This document shows, piece after piece, positions 1-9,035 of a stretch of DNA of 64,000 bases. This DNA is from Bradyrhizobium sp. sGM-13 (GTDB lineage Bacteria; Pseudomonadota; Alphaproteobacteria; Rhizobiales; Xanthobacteraceae). Numbering within the stretch: the first letter of the stretch is position 1; each line of letters begins with the position of its first letter. The stretch is taken from the NCBI RefSeq assembly GCF_018398875.1, contig NZ_JAGWDK010000008.1, positions 62,001 through 126,000 of the forward strand, given 5' to 3'. A program made the position numbers and the translations under genes. The notes under the pieces were generated by a model. It searched no databases and was not told the origin of the DNA. It saw only the letters and a program-made list of their open reading frames with translations.

Positions 1-1
1 G

Positions 2-361
2 CAGCACCCCGTCGATCTCGAGCAGCACGCCTGCATCTTGCGGGCCGGCGCCGAGGTGATCGACAAATGGCCGTTTCGAATCGACGGCCGGCTGCAGTCG
101 ATCAGGGTGCACGGCCGCCTTCGTTCGAACAGCGCCGCTTCGATCCGCGCTGCCGCGCGCGAAGGCACCGGCCTTGCCCGGCTGCCGCTGTGGCAGATCA
201 GCGATCTCGTCGCGCAGGGCGCGCTCACGATCGTTCTGCCTGAATTCGAAACCGAGGGAATGCAGATCCAGTTGGTCTGGCCGCCGACACGGGCGCCGCT
301 GGAGCGCGTCCGGCGTTTCTCGGATTTTCTGGCGAGCAGCCTGAAGACCGATCTGCTTTAG
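2..361 (+). CDS. LysR-family transcriptional regulator, C-terminal part (5' end outside window)
   Basis: The reading frame is open from base 2 and ends at TAG 359-361, giving about 119 residues. They look like the second half of a LysR effector-binding domain: a stretch that discriminates the bound ligand, then the motif GTGLARLPLWQ followed by a hydrophobic strand and the typical ending in which an R-R-F-x-D-F-L-A helix closes the protein. The DNA-binding N-terminus lies upstream of the window, so neither target nor ligand can be inferred. The convergent FAD oxidase gene ends only 12 bases downstream, so the two are transcribed toward each other. Confidence 0.85.
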   Translation, partial: QHPVDLEQHACILRAGAEVIDKWPFRIDGRLQSIRVHGRLRSNSAASIRAAAREGTGLARLPLWQISDLVAQGALTIVLPEFETEGMQIQLVWPPTRAPLERVRRFSDFLASSLKTDLL

Positions 362-373
362 TTCAGCAGCACG

Positions 374-1813
374 TCAGAATACATTATATCCGGGCGCCAG
401 CAGATGTTGTGGATCGTAGCGCCGCTTGGCTTCGCGAAACTGCGGCCAGCTTGATCCGAAGTGAACCTCCCAATCGCCAGGCGACATGGCGAAGGCACCG
501 ACCGGATACTGAACGCCGCCGGCTTCGCGAATGCGATCGTAGAGCGTACGATTTTCCGCAACCATCCGCTCCGCCACCGCCGCATCGCTCGATGCGGGGA
601 TGCGAATGAGATTGAAGACGAAGACCATGTCTTCCTTCGGCAGGCGAACCAGCGGCGTATGAAATGCCCGCGTGAGCAAAGGGTAGAGAGTTATCCGCCC
701 GAACGGACCAACAGCATCGCCCTTCAGGCCAGCCAGAATATCGCCAGCGGCCCGTTCGGCGTTGCTGCCGCGCAGGAACGTCAAAAGCCAAGGCTGCGGA
801 TTGGACCACTGGCCTTTGGCGCGCAGCAGATTTTCGAATCTTCCAAACGCCAGGGCGTCCTCGCGATAGCTCAGGTCGGCGATGACGGCGGCGCCGCGCT
901 CATCCGTCAATCCGGAAAGTACCGCCTTGTCATCGGGAGCCGACCCGCTGCTATAGGGTATCGCGCCGTCGAGCTGGTACTGCCAACCGCCGCTGCCATC
1001 GGGAAGAATGGCCCCCTGCAACTGGTCGAAGCGCCCTTCCGTCAGCACGCGCCGCTGGTCCGCCGTCAGCGATGACAAATCGCGGTAGAAGAGCTGAAAG
1101 CGCCTGATGCGCTCGGGAGCGCGCGCCAGGAGCAGCGTTGCCCGGGTGACGATGCCGCATTGGCCGAGGCCGGCGCGGACGCTGTCGAAGAGATCCGTGT
1201 TGGAGTCCGCCGAGCAACTCAGTTCATTGCCGTCGCCTGTTACCACGTCCAGCGCGATGACGTTGTCGGTTTGCACACCATGCCGGGATGACGTCGCTCC
1301 GATGCCGCCCACCGCGATCGTTCCCCCGACCGATAGGCCGAGATAGTTGGTCAGCACTGGCGGCGTGAGTCCCTGCGCCAGGGTCGCGTCGAGCAGATCT
1401 TTCCACGTCGCTCCGGCGTCGACCACGACGCGATCGTGCTGGATCTCGCGAATTGCGTTCATTGCGCTCATATCGACGACGACGCCGTCCTCGGACAGCG
1501 AGCGGCCAAAGATCGAGTGGCCCTGCCCGCGCGCCGCCACCTTGACGCCGTGGCCTTTCGCGCAACGCATCAGGCCCGCAATGTCGGCGCTCGCTGCGGG
1601 CCTGAGCACGCCGCGCGGTTGCTTGTGAATGAGGCGGCCAAAATCATGGGCTGCGGCGGCGCGAACCTCCGGCTCAAGGCGGACATTAGCAGGCAGATGC
1701 GGGTCGTCTGCCGACACCGTCTGTGCCGATGCTGCCAAGGCGCTGGCGTGCGAAGCGAGCGCGGCGGTGACGCCGAGGCCCGCGCCCAAGAACATACGTC
1801 TGTCCGACGGCAT
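374..1813 (-). CDS. Secreted FAD-binding oxidoreductase, cytokinin dehydrogenase/berberine-bridge-like
   Basis: A protein of 479 residues. The N-terminus (DRRMFLGAGLG, then an Ala-rich hydrophobic stretch to about residue 30) looks like a Tat-type signal, which fits a flavoprotein folded before export. Residues 70-240 form a PCMH-type FAD domain. GQGHS at 96-100 matches the site where plant cytokinin dehydrogenases attach FAD to histidine (here His99), and a glycine-rich segment lies at 163-172. The rest resembles the cytokinin-binding C-terminal domain and ends in the PxHLLxPG motif usual for the family. Oxidation of an amine or alcohol in the periplasm is a family-level inference and the substrate is unknown. 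No operon partner is visible. Confidence 0.85.
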   Translation of the reverse strand: MPSDRRMFLGAGLGVTAALASHASALAASAQTVSADDPHLPANVRLEPEVRAAAAHDFGRLIHKQPRGVLRPAASADIAGLMRCAKGHGVKVAARGQGHSIFGRSLSEDGVVVDMSAMNAIREIQHDRVVVDAGATWKDLLDATLAQGLTPPVLTNYLGLSVGGTIAVGGIGATSSRHGVQTDNVIALDVVTGDGNELSCSADSNTDLFDSVRAGLGQCGIVTRATLLLARAPERIRRFQLFYRDLSSLTADQRRVLTEGRFDQLQGAILPDGSGGWQYQLDGAIPYSSGSAPDDKAVLSGLTDERGAAVIADLSYREDALAFGRFENLLRAKGQWSNPQPWLLTFLRGSNAERAAGDILAGLKGDAVGPFGRITLYPLLTRAFHTPLVRLPKEDMVFVFNLIRIPASSDAAVAERMVAENRTLYDRIREAGGVQYPVGAFAMSPGDWEVHFGSSWPQFREAKRRYDPQHLLAPGYNVF

Positions 1814-1950
1814 GAAGTCCTCCTTGTCCAGAGGCCGCGACGTTCACCCGCAAAGCTGCGGCGTCGCACGGCATGAGACAATGGCCGCCGGGCCGGATGG
1901 ATATTCCCGCAAACCGGGATGATCCCGGCAGCGATCTCTCAGCTTGCGTT

Positions 1951-2106
1951 CCCCGGACGCTGCGCAGCGCGTCCGGGATCGCGCTTCGCGCGACTCCGGC
2001 GGTGCGCTGCAGAGCCGGGGTCCATCTCACGGGCACAATGGGTCCCGGCTCTGCGGTGCAGCGTACCGGACGATGCTTCGCATCGCCGGGACGCGCTGCT
2101 CCGCGT
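1951..2106. repeat. Cluster of GC-rich palindromes, Bradyrhizobiaceae-type intergenic repeat
   Basis: Three nested inverted repeats lie upstream of the DJ-1-like gene. CCGGACGC pairs with GCGTCCGG around 1953-1976. TGCAGAGCCGGGGTCCA at about 2008-2024 pairs with TGGGTCCCGGCTCTG from 2039. ACGCG/CGCGT closes around ctgctc at 2091-2106. Sequences of this kind are scattered between genes in Bradyrhizobium and Rhodopseudomonas. The repeat is open in the same frame as the following gene, so an annotation starting at 1919 would wrongly translate it. Confidence 0.7.
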
Positions 2107-2212
2107 CCGGGACACGAAATTGTCGGTTCGCATCTCTCCGCGCATGGCGGTTTTCGCCGGATTTACGTCATTTCAGGCAGATCACTACGGCTGTAGACTG
2201 CGGTTGGTCGAT

Positions 2213-3385
2213 ATGGGTGAGGCGCGTGCCGGCAAACCGATGAATTCGCGACGTGTATTGTGGAGCGCGCTCGGCGCAGTCGCGCTTGTTGCCGGGGTCG
2301 GCGGAGCCTGGATTTTCTCATTGCCACCGGCGTCCTCGGCCGCGGCCCCGCCGGCGATTACGCAAGACGAGCGCGATGCGACGGTCGCGGCGCTGAAGCC
2401 GCCGAAGCGGCAGCGCCCGCTGATCGCGATCATCGGGATCAACGACGCCACCGAGACCATTCTTATGCCCTATGGCATCCTCAAGCGCGCCGACGTCGCC
2501 GATGTCGTCGCGCTGGCGACGAAACCGGGTCCGGTGACGCTCTATCCGACGCTCAAGGTCGAACCGCACGCGACAACAGCGGAGTTCGATGCGCAGCATC
2601 CCGACGGCGCCGACTATGTCATCGTCCCCGCCATGAGCCGCGACGACGATCCGGCGGCGCTGCAATGGATCAGGAGTCAAGCGGCCAAGAAGGCGATCAT
2701 CATCGGCGTTTGCGTCGGCGCCAAAGTGGTCGGCGATGCCGGGCTGCTGCATGGCAAGCGTGCGACCACCCACTGGTATTCCATCAAGGAATTGCGCGGC
2801 AAGCATCCCACCATGCGCTATGTCGAGGACCGCCGGCTGGTGGTCGATGACGGCGTAGCGACGACGACCGGCATCACGGCGTCGATGCCGATGTCGCTCA
2901 CGCTGATCGAGGCGATTGCCGGCCCCGACAAGGCGCGCGCCGTCGGCCGGGATATCGGACTGGCCGATTGGGACGCGCGCCATGAGAGCGACGCATTCAA
3001 GTTCACGCGCCCGTTTGCGTTGACGGCCATCCGCAACACGGTCGCGTTCTGGGCGCACGAGCAACTCGGCATCGAACTCAAGGGAGGCGTCGACGAAGTG
3101 TCGCTGGCGCTCGTCACCGATGCATGGTCGCGGACCTATCGCTCACAGGCGGTGACGTTCGCCAGCTCTGCCGGCGCGCAGCACAGTCGCGGCGGCTTGC
3201 GGATACTTCCCGACCAGGTCGCGGCGAACTGGCCCGCGGCGCGATTACTGCCGTCTGTCGCAGATCGCAAGCCAGCCGAAGCGCTGGACGATGCGTTACA
3301 GGGAATTGCGGCGCGCTACGGGACGCAGACGACCGACTTCGTCGCGATGCAGCTTGAATATCCGAGGCATCGGGCAGCGCCGTAG
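2213..3385 (+). CDS. DJ-1/PfpI-family (class I glutamine amidotransferase-like) membrane-anchored protein
   Basis: About 390 residues from ATG 2213; ATG 2240 (MNSRRVLW) is an equally good start and neither has a strong ribosome-binding site. An N-terminal hydrophobic segment (about residues 14-35) is a signal anchor or signal peptide. The body is a DJ-1/PfpI fold with the nucleophile elbow GVCVGAK (Cys167). It matches the AraC-associated branch of the family, in which the domain senses or modifies a metabolite, but no helix-turn-helix domain is present. A second, poorly conserved segment follows after about residue 280. In-frame extension to 1919 reads through the palindromic repeat and is rejected. 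Function is unknown. Confidence 0.75.
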   Translation: MGEARAGKPMNSRRVLWSALGAVALVAGVGGAWIFSLPPASSAAAPPAITQDERDATVAALKPPKRQRPLIAIIGINDATETILMPYGILKRADVADVVALATKPGPVTLYPTLKVEPHATTAEFDAQHPDGADYVIVPAMSRDDDPAALQWIRSQAAKKAIIIGVCVGAKVVGDAGLLHGKRATTHWYSIKELRGKHPTMRYVEDRRLVVDDGVATTTGITASMPMSLTLIEAIAGPDKARAVGRDIGLADWDARHESDAFKFTRPFALTAIRNTVAFWAHEQLGIELKGGVDEVSLALVTDAWSRTYRSQAVTFASSAGAQHSRGGLRILPDQVAANWPAARLLPSVADRKPAEALDDALQGIAARYGTQTTDFVAMQLEYPRHRAAP

Positions 3386-3436
3386 GGTGGCCAAAGCCAC
3401 CGGGTCGCGCGAATGCGCGCCCGATGACAGGCTCCG

Positions 3437-3480
3437 CGTGCCCACCATCAAAATGAAAACGCGGATGCATGGTGGGCACG
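3437..3480. repeat. Perfect 12-bp inverted repeat between convergent genes
   Basis: CGTGCCCACCAT (3437-3448) and ATGGTGGGCACG (3469-3480) are exact reverse complements separated by 20 bases. The element sits between the ends of the DJ-1-like gene and the convergent alcohol dehydrogenase. It has no T-run, so it is more likely a dispersed palindromic repeat than an intrinsic terminator, although it could protect both transcript ends. Confidence 0.7.
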
Positions 3481-3514
3481 GCGCAAACGCGCCTTTACCC
3501 ACCTACGGTAACGA

Positions 3515-4597
3515 TCACCGCCACGGCTCGACGATGATCTTGGTGTGCACTTCCGGGTTGGCGAGATCGGCAAAGGCCTTGGCGATGCCGTCGATGCCGA
3601 CGGTGGCGGTCACCATCGAGGCGGCGTCCACCTGCCCTTCCGCGATCAGACGGAGCGAATAGGCGAATTCCTCGGGCGTGTAGCCGAGTACGTACTGAAC
3701 GTTGAGCTCCTTTAGGATGCCGAGCATCGGCTCGGAGCGGTCGGTCTCCATGCAGACGCCGACCACGACGATGCGGGCATCGCGCGGCGCGCCCTCGAAC
3801 ACCTGCTGGATCAGGCCGGGCACGCCGACGCATTCGAAGATCAGCGCGGGTTTCAGCGCCGGCAACAGCGCCTGCAGCGGCGGGCGCGCAGCCTTTTCCT
3901 CCGGCGACATCTGGGCGTGCTCGGCCCAGGTCGCGTAGGGCTGCGAGCGTGCGGGATCGACGACGACGTCGGCGCCGAGCTTTTCGGCAAGCGCGCGGCG
4001 TGCCGGCGAGTAATCTGCGGCCACGATCGAGTGCAATCCCCTGATCTTCAGCGCTGCGATGACGGCGAGCCCAACCGGGCCGCAGCCGATCACCAAGGGT
4101 ACCTCGCCTCCCCTGATGTCGGCTTTTGCCACGGCATGAACGCCGACCGCGAGCGGTTCGGTGAGCGCGGCGTGCTCGGCGGCGAGGCCGTTCGGAACTT
4201 CGAGCAGCAGGGCTTCGCTGAGCAGCAGGCGCTCGGCATAGGCGCCGACATTGTCGTTGGAATAGCCGATGCCCTTCGGGCCTTCCGGGGTCAGCAGCGC
4301 TGGCAGCGAGCAAACCCTGGTGCCCGCCTTGAACTTGCCCGTGGTGCCAGGACCGTAGTCCAGCACCTCGCAGCAGAATTCATGGCCGAACACGACGTCG
4401 CGCGAAAGATCCATCGGCTTGCGGCCCGGAAAATGCTTGGCGAGCTCCACCATGTGGTGCGCGTGCTTGCGCGCATGCAGGTCGGAGCCGCAGATGCCGC
4501 AGGCCAGCGACTTCACCAGCACCTGCCCGGCATCGGGTTTCGGCTCCGGCATCTCGTCGACGACAATTTCCCCGTTGCGGAAAATGGCTGCGCGCAC
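3515..4597 (-). CDS. Zinc-binding medium-chain alcohol dehydrogenase
   Basis: A protein of 360 residues, normal for the MDR family. Catalytic zinc ligands are visible: CGICGSD (Cys36) and GHE at 71-73, with the GroES-like domain before residue 150. The Rossmann motif GCGPVGLAV starts at 171 and is followed by an acidic residue (AADYS, Asp195), which favours NAD over NADP. The four-cysteine structural zinc loop normally near residues 95-110 is absent, as in several threonine/glucose-dehydrogenase relatives. The substrate cannot be read from the sequence. The gene is isolated, convergent with the DJ-1-like gene and separated from the autotransporter by a palindromic repeat. Confidence 0.88.
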   Translation of the reverse strand: MRAAIFRNGEIVVDEMPEPKPDAGQVLVKSLACGICGSDLHARKHAHHMVELAKHFPGRKPMDLSRDVVFGHEFCCEVLDYGPGTTGKFKAGTRVCSLPALLTPEGPKGIGYSNDNVGAYAERLLLSEALLLEVPNGLAAEHAALTEPLAVGVHAVAKADIRGGEVPLVIGCGPVGLAVIAALKIRGLHSIVAADYSPARRALAEKLGADVVVDPARSQPYATWAEHAQMSPEEKAARPPLQALLPALKPALIFECVGVPGLIQQVFEGAPRDARIVVVGVCMETDRSEPMLGILKELNVQYVLGYTPEEFAYSLRLIAEGQVDAASMVTATVGIDGIAKAFADLANPEVHTKIIVEPWR

Positions 4598-4636
4598 GAA
4601 AGATCCTCCCGGTGATTTTTACTTACCTTAGCGCAT

Positions 4637-4755
4637 CATCGGTTCTGATTGCATCAGAACCGATGTGCCGGATTTTTGCTTGACGCGTTTTCTTCTCGCG
4701 AACCGGCGGCCACCCCGCATCAAGTGCGGAACAGGCTTTCGCCTGAAAACGCTAT
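4637..4755. repeat. Palindromic intergenic repeat (12-bp hairpin plus conserved tail)
   Basis: CATCGGTTCTGA (4637-4648) and TCAGAACCGATG (4654-4665) form a perfect stem with the 5-base loop TTGCA. The tail, with gacgcgttttctt, gcgaaccgg and gaaaacgctatg, has the look of a repeat dispersed in Bradyrhizobium genomes. It lies just past the autotransporter stop codon and upstream of the alcohol dehydrogenase start, so it could also act as a transcript end. Confidence 0.65.
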
Positions 4756-4762
4756 GATGGGA

Positions 4763-7700
4763 TCACCACGAATAGCGCATAACGCCCTTGCCGGCGTAGG
4801 AACTGGTGACGTCGGACAACTGGCCTTCGAAGATCGCGGCAGCCGACCAGCCGTTCAGCCATTTCATCTCGGCCGCGCCCGTGACGAGCGCGGAATCATG
4901 CGCCTGCGCCGGCCCGTTGACGACGAAGGCCGCGCCCGGCAGTGTCTGGAAAAGCGCCGTGACGTTGCGATCGGTATTGAAATCGTGCGCCCAGGCGGCG
5001 CGGCCGCGCAAGGTGAGGACACCATTTTGCACGGCAAAGGACTTCTCGGTGCGAACGCCGAGTTCGCTGCGCGAGGCCGTGACGTCCTTGGCCGCATAGT
5101 TCAACGCAAAGGCGCCGGTGCCCGCCAGCACCTGCTCGGCATAGGCCGGCAGGCTGTAGGTGGTGAACTGGCCGGCGGCATAGGGCGTGATGCCCATCCA
5201 CGGCGTCGTATAGCGGTAACCGCCCTCGATGCGGCCGGAATAAGCGCTGGCGTTGAACTCGGCGCGCAGGCGCTCGAAGCCGGCCACCGTGACGGTGCGC
5301 TCCGTGGTTACATCCTGCCAGCCATAGGCGGCAGCAGCGGTGACGTAAGCCTGACCCATATTGTGCCGCACGAAGGCGCCGGCCTGGAACAGGTCCGAGC
5401 GCCCCGAGCCGAAACCCGAGACGCTGAAATTGGTGCCGCCGGCGAGCGCAAAGCCTGCCAGCGTATCGCGCGAGAGGCGATAATCGGCACCGACAGCAAA
5501 GCCAAAAACACGCGCGGTCGCGTCGTTCGAGCCGAGCGCGGCATTACCTGACGTGTTGCTGCCGCCGCCGAAGACGGAGCCCCAGACGCTCCAGCGCTGA
5601 TCGAACAGATCGTTGCGCGCGATGTCCGCCTTGGTCGGGAATTTGGCAAAGGCGTCGCGCGCGGCGCGGGGCTTCTTCGCGGCATAGCCGAGCGCGCTCT
5701 CCTCGGCGAACGGGATTGCACCGGTGTTGCCACCGAGCCCGCCGTTGCGGCCCGCCACGAACGGATCCGAGATCAGCGACAGGAACAGGTTCATGGCATC
5801 GAAGGTCGCCTGCTGCGATCCGGTCGCCAGTTCACCGGAGACCTGCGTCAGGCCGGCCGGCGAGAGCGAGGCGAAACCGGCCGGGATGCCGCCGGTGGTA
5901 TGGAAGAAATTGGTCAGCGCGTTGGCGACGTTCTGCTGGTTGACGTTGAGGCCGCCGCCGTAGTTCAGCGCGAAATTCAGATAGACGTTGTTGGCGTCAT
6001 AGCTGAGGCTCGGATTCAGGTTCGGCGAAACGCCTGACACAACCGGATTGAACGTGTCGGCTACGCCGCCGGTCGCGGTCAGGATCGTGTATTGCTTCGT
6101 CACCGTGCCGCTCGGAACGACCACGACGGTCGCACCACCAAGCGTCGCCACGCCGGTGACCCTGGTCAGGTCGCTGCTCGCGCCCGAGATTTCGACCATG
6201 TAGCTCGACGCCGCTGAGAATGTCAGGCTGCCGGCCACATTGAGAGTGCCGATCGAGTTGCCCGGCGCCAGCGCGCCGCCATTGACGACGACATTGTCGA
6301 TGGTGCCGGTGCCGCCGAGCGTGCCGCCGGCATTCACGGTCACAAGGCCATTGATGACGCCGTTGACCGAGAGCGTACCGCCGAGCACGTTCCAGTTCTG
6401 CGCGCCGGTTCCGGTGACGGTCCAGTTCGAGCTATCGACCTTGTTGAAGATCGAGAAGCCGTCATATTGCTGGCCCGCGCCGATCAGGCTGAGGTTGAAA
6501 GTATCCTTACCGGTACCGCCAAGCTGCAACATATCTGTTCCGTTGCCGATCACGAGGCCGTTGATAACGCTGCCGGGCCCGAGCGTCAGGGTGCTGTTGC
6601 CGCAGCCGCAGAGTTCGATCGCCGCGAATCCAGCCGCGGCATTGATCGTGCCAGAGTTGAAAACCGTGCCGGTGCCCTGGAGCAAAATACCCGTCGCGTC
6701 CGCGCCGACGTTGATCGTTCCGGTGTTGATGACGGAGTTGCTGCCGCCGAAACTGCTGACGTCGATTCCTACGGCGGCGAAGCCATTTCCGACGGTGATG
6801 GTGCCGCTGTTGGTGATGGTGTTGGAATCGCCGAGCACGACGATGCCGACCGTATCGTCGACGATGCCGACTGTATCGTCGCCAAGAAGGATACGGCCGC
6901 TGTTGCTGATCGTGGCGGACGAGCCGTTATAGGCGACGCCAGCGCTGTCGGTACTGCCATTGATGGTGCCGAAATGGGTGATCAGTGCGCGGTCGCCCTG
7001 CGCCAGGATCCCGACGGTGCCGTTGGCAACGTTGATCACGCCGCTGCTCGTGATCAGGGCATCGTCGCCGAACACATCGATTCCGGTGCTGAGGGGACCC
7101 GCGTTGATCGTGCCGGCATTGTTGACGATGGCGCGATTGCCCTGCATCGAGATGCCGGAGGCTTGGCCGAATATGGTAATGGTTGCGCCGGCGATGTTGC
7201 TGACGGTGTTGTCGTCGTTGATCGCCAGGATGCCGTCCGCCGGCCCGGGCGCGGTGATCGTGATTTGGCCTGCGTTCGTCACCGTGCTGTTGCCGGCGAC
7301 GAAGATTCCCTGACTTAGGTCGGCCATGGTAATGACGCCGGAGGCGGCGTTGACAATCGTGTTGTTCACGCCGGCGAAGATGCCGGTGCTCAATGTCCCG
7401 CCGGTGATCGTTCCGCTATTGGTAATGGTATTGAAGTCATTGACGCCGATGGCCGAGCCACCGCCGCCGTGGCTGACGGTCGCCCCCTCCAGCACGTTGA
7501 CCGTGAGATTGTCGACGCCGCCGCCAGCCTGAAAGCCAGCCGGAGTGTTACCGCTGCAGGTGACGGTCTGACCGCTCGTCGCCGGATCGGGCGCACACGC
7601 CGCGTTGGCGGGCGCCGCCGACAGGCACGCACCGAAGAGAAACGCCGACATCGCGACTGCCCACGCAGCCGCATCCCGGCGGCGTCGGCCGTGCGCCGAC

Positions 7701-7828
7701 GATGGCAACTGAAAAAGCAACGCCCGAACCCCATTATCAGGCGCTCTACTGGCGCCATCGGAACCCAGTAGCACGGGTTCCGCCGTAGAATTACGGATGC
7801 GGGGTTGAATCGGCCAGATTTGCGCCAC
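4763..7828 (-). CDS. Autotransporter with outer-membrane beta-barrel (type Va secretion)
   Basis: A protein of 1021 residues. The signal peptide is preceded by an extended positively charged N-region (RRRR at 48-51), with a hydrophobic core at about 54-70 and a probable cut after APANA (76). Residues 80-470 form a passenger of short repeats rich in NSGTI and NAGTI turns, typical of a right-handed beta-helix. They are followed by an autotransporter-associated repeat around 480-560 and a linker to about 720. The last 280 residues form the barrel and end in the terminal aromatic RYSW needed for outer-membrane insertion. No protease triad or RGD motif was seen, so adhesion is a guess. The gene is monocistronic between a repeat and the EamA transporter. 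Confidence 0.9.
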   Translation of the reverse strand: MAQIWPIQPRIRNSTAEPVLLGSDGASRAPDNGVRALLFQLPSSAHGRRRRDAAAWAVAMSAFLFGACLSAAPANAACAPDPATSGQTVTCSGNTPAGFQAGGGVDNLTVNVLEGATVSHGGGGSAIGVNDFNTITNSGTITGGTLSTGIFAGVNNTIVNAASGVITMADLSQGIFVAGNSTVTNAGQITITAPGPADGILAINDDNTVSNIAGATITIFGQASGISMQGNRAIVNNAGTINAGPLSTGIDVFGDDALITSSGVINVANGTVGILAQGDRALITHFGTINGSTDSAGVAYNGSSATISNSGRILLGDDTVGIVDDTVGIVVLGDSNTITNSGTITVGNGFAAVGIDVSSFGGSNSVINTGTINVGADATGILLQGTGTVFNSGTINAAAGFAAIELCGCGNSTLTLGPGSVINGLVIGNGTDMLQLGGTGKDTFNLSLIGAGQQYDGFSIFNKVDSSNWTVTGTGAQNWNVLGGTLSVNGVINGLVTVNAGGTLGGTGTIDNVVVNGGALAPGNSIGTLNVAGSLTFSAASSYMVEISGASSDLTRVTGVATLGGATVVVVPSGTVTKQYTILTATGGVADTFNPVVSGVSPNLNPSLSYDANNVYLNFALNYGGGLNVNQQNVANALTNFFHTTGGIPAGFASLSPAGLTQVSGELATGSQQATFDAMNLFLSLISDPFVAGRNGGLGGNTGAIPFAEESALGYAAKKPRAARDAFAKFPTKADIARNDLFDQRWSVWGSVFGGGSNTSGNAALGSNDATARVFGFAVGADYRLSRDTLAGFALAGGTNFSVSGFGSGRSDLFQAGAFVRHNMGQAYVTAAAAYGWQDVTTERTVTVAGFERLRAEFNASAYSGRIEGGYRYTTPWMGITPYAAGQFTTYSLPAYAEQVLAGTGAFALNYAAKDVTASRSELGVRTEKSFAVQNGVLTLRGRAAWAHDFNTDRNVTALFQTLPGAAFVVNGPAQAHDSALVTGAAEMKWLNGWSAAAIFEGQLSDVTSSYAGKGVMRYSW

Positions 7829-7895
7829 AACCGAGCGTTTTGCGGCGTCGCTGTGGCACCCGTGCCACGTTTTGGACGCCCTGCGAAAGGCAGGA

Positions 7896-8951
7896 TCAGG
7901 CGTTGGGCGACGACTCGCCCGAGACCGTCAGGAGCTGCGACCGGCGGACCCGTTCGCGATGGGCGGTGTAGAGGCCGCTAGCGACGATGAAGGCGGCGCC
8001 GGTGATCGTGTAGGCATCCGGGACTTCGCCGAAGATCAGGAAGCCGAGCACGCTGACCCACAGCAATTGCGTGTAGGAAAACGGCGCCAGCACGGAGGCG
8101 TCGGCATAGCGGAACGCCAGCACCACGATCCACTGCCCCGCGGTCGATGCGACGCCGATCAGGATGCCGAAGGCGATATCGTGCCAGGTCGGCGTCACCC
8201 AGACGAACGGGACCAGCGCGGAGAGAATGAGCAGGCCCGCGATTGACGAATAGGTCATTGTGGTGATGGCGCGCTCAGTGCCGCTCATCATTCGCGTCAT
8301 GATCAGCGTGCAGGCCCAGGCCAGCGCCGAAACCAGCGGAAAGAACGCCGCGGGGTGAAACGCGCCGGTGCCGGGACGCAGAATGATCAGCACGCCGACG
8401 AGGCCAACGCCGGTCGCGATCCAGCGGCGCAGGCCGACCTTCTCGCCGAGGAAGATGATCGACAGCGCGGTGACGAACAGCGGCGCAACGAAGCCGGTGG
8501 CGGAGGCCTCCGCAATGGGAAGAAACCGCAGGCCGGAGATGAAGAACAGCGACGAGCCCAACAGCGCCGCGCCGCGCAACAGATGCAGGCCGCGGCGTTT
8601 GGTCTGCAGCGCATAGAGCGGGGAACCCGGCAGCATTGCCGGCGTCATGATCATCGCGAACACCAGGAAACGGATCCAGGCGATCTCGATCGAAGGCAGG
8701 GTCGCGGACAGATATTTCGCCGTCACGTCGGAGGCGCCGAGAAAGATTGTCGAGGCCAGCACCAGCGCGATGCCCTTGAACGGCCGATCGGCGCGCGCGG
8801 GCGCCTTGCGGACGGTGGCGGTTTCCTTCGATGGCAAAGGTAATGGAACGCTGTCCAGCCTGGCGGCTGCGGCGGGGGGCGGTGTCACGGCAATCTCGAA
8901 GGCAGCAATTTTCGAATCGGGCGAGGTTGTAAAAAACACCAATTCGCCCAA
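7896..8951 (-). CDS. EamA/DMT-family drug/metabolite transporter
   Basis: A protein of 351 residues with a non-membrane N-terminal tail of about 55 residues followed by ten hydrophobic helices in two EamA repeats. The second repeat contains the usual VLAPFSYTQLLW element and ends near FGEVPD. The family exports or imports small metabolites across the inner membrane, and the substrate is not predictable. An in-frame start nearer the first helix is possible because no ATG near 8951 has an obvious ribosome-binding site. It follows the catabolic minus-strand operon after 84 bases, so co-transcription is possible but not shown. Confidence 0.85.
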   Translation of the reverse strand: MGELVFFTTSPDSKIAAFEIAVTPPPAAAARLDSVPLPLPSKETATVRKAPARADRPFKGIALVLASTIFLGASDVTAKYLSATLPSIEIAWIRFLVFAMIMTPAMLPGSPLYALQTKRRGLHLLRGAALLGSSLFFISGLRFLPIAEASATGFVAPLFVTALSIIFLGEKVGLRRWIATGVGLVGVLIILRPGTGAFHPAAFFPLVSALAWACTLIMTRMMSGTERAITTMTYSSIAGLLILSALVPFVWVTPTWHDIAFGILIGVASTAGQWIVVLAFRYADASVLAPFSYTQLLWVSVLGFLIFGEVPDAYTITGAAFIVASGLYTAHRERVRRSQLLTVSGESSPNA

Positions 8952-9035
8952 TGCGACTAGGTCCGAAAACAGGATGCCGATATGCGCTGAGGGCGCGATG
9001 GCAACACTTTGTTAAGGATGGTGCAGATGAGCGCG

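Noticed and set aside
4649..7318. Several plus frames of 200-300 codons
   Set aside because: Antisense to the autotransporter gene; the Pro/Val- and Asp-rich composition follows from its repeats.
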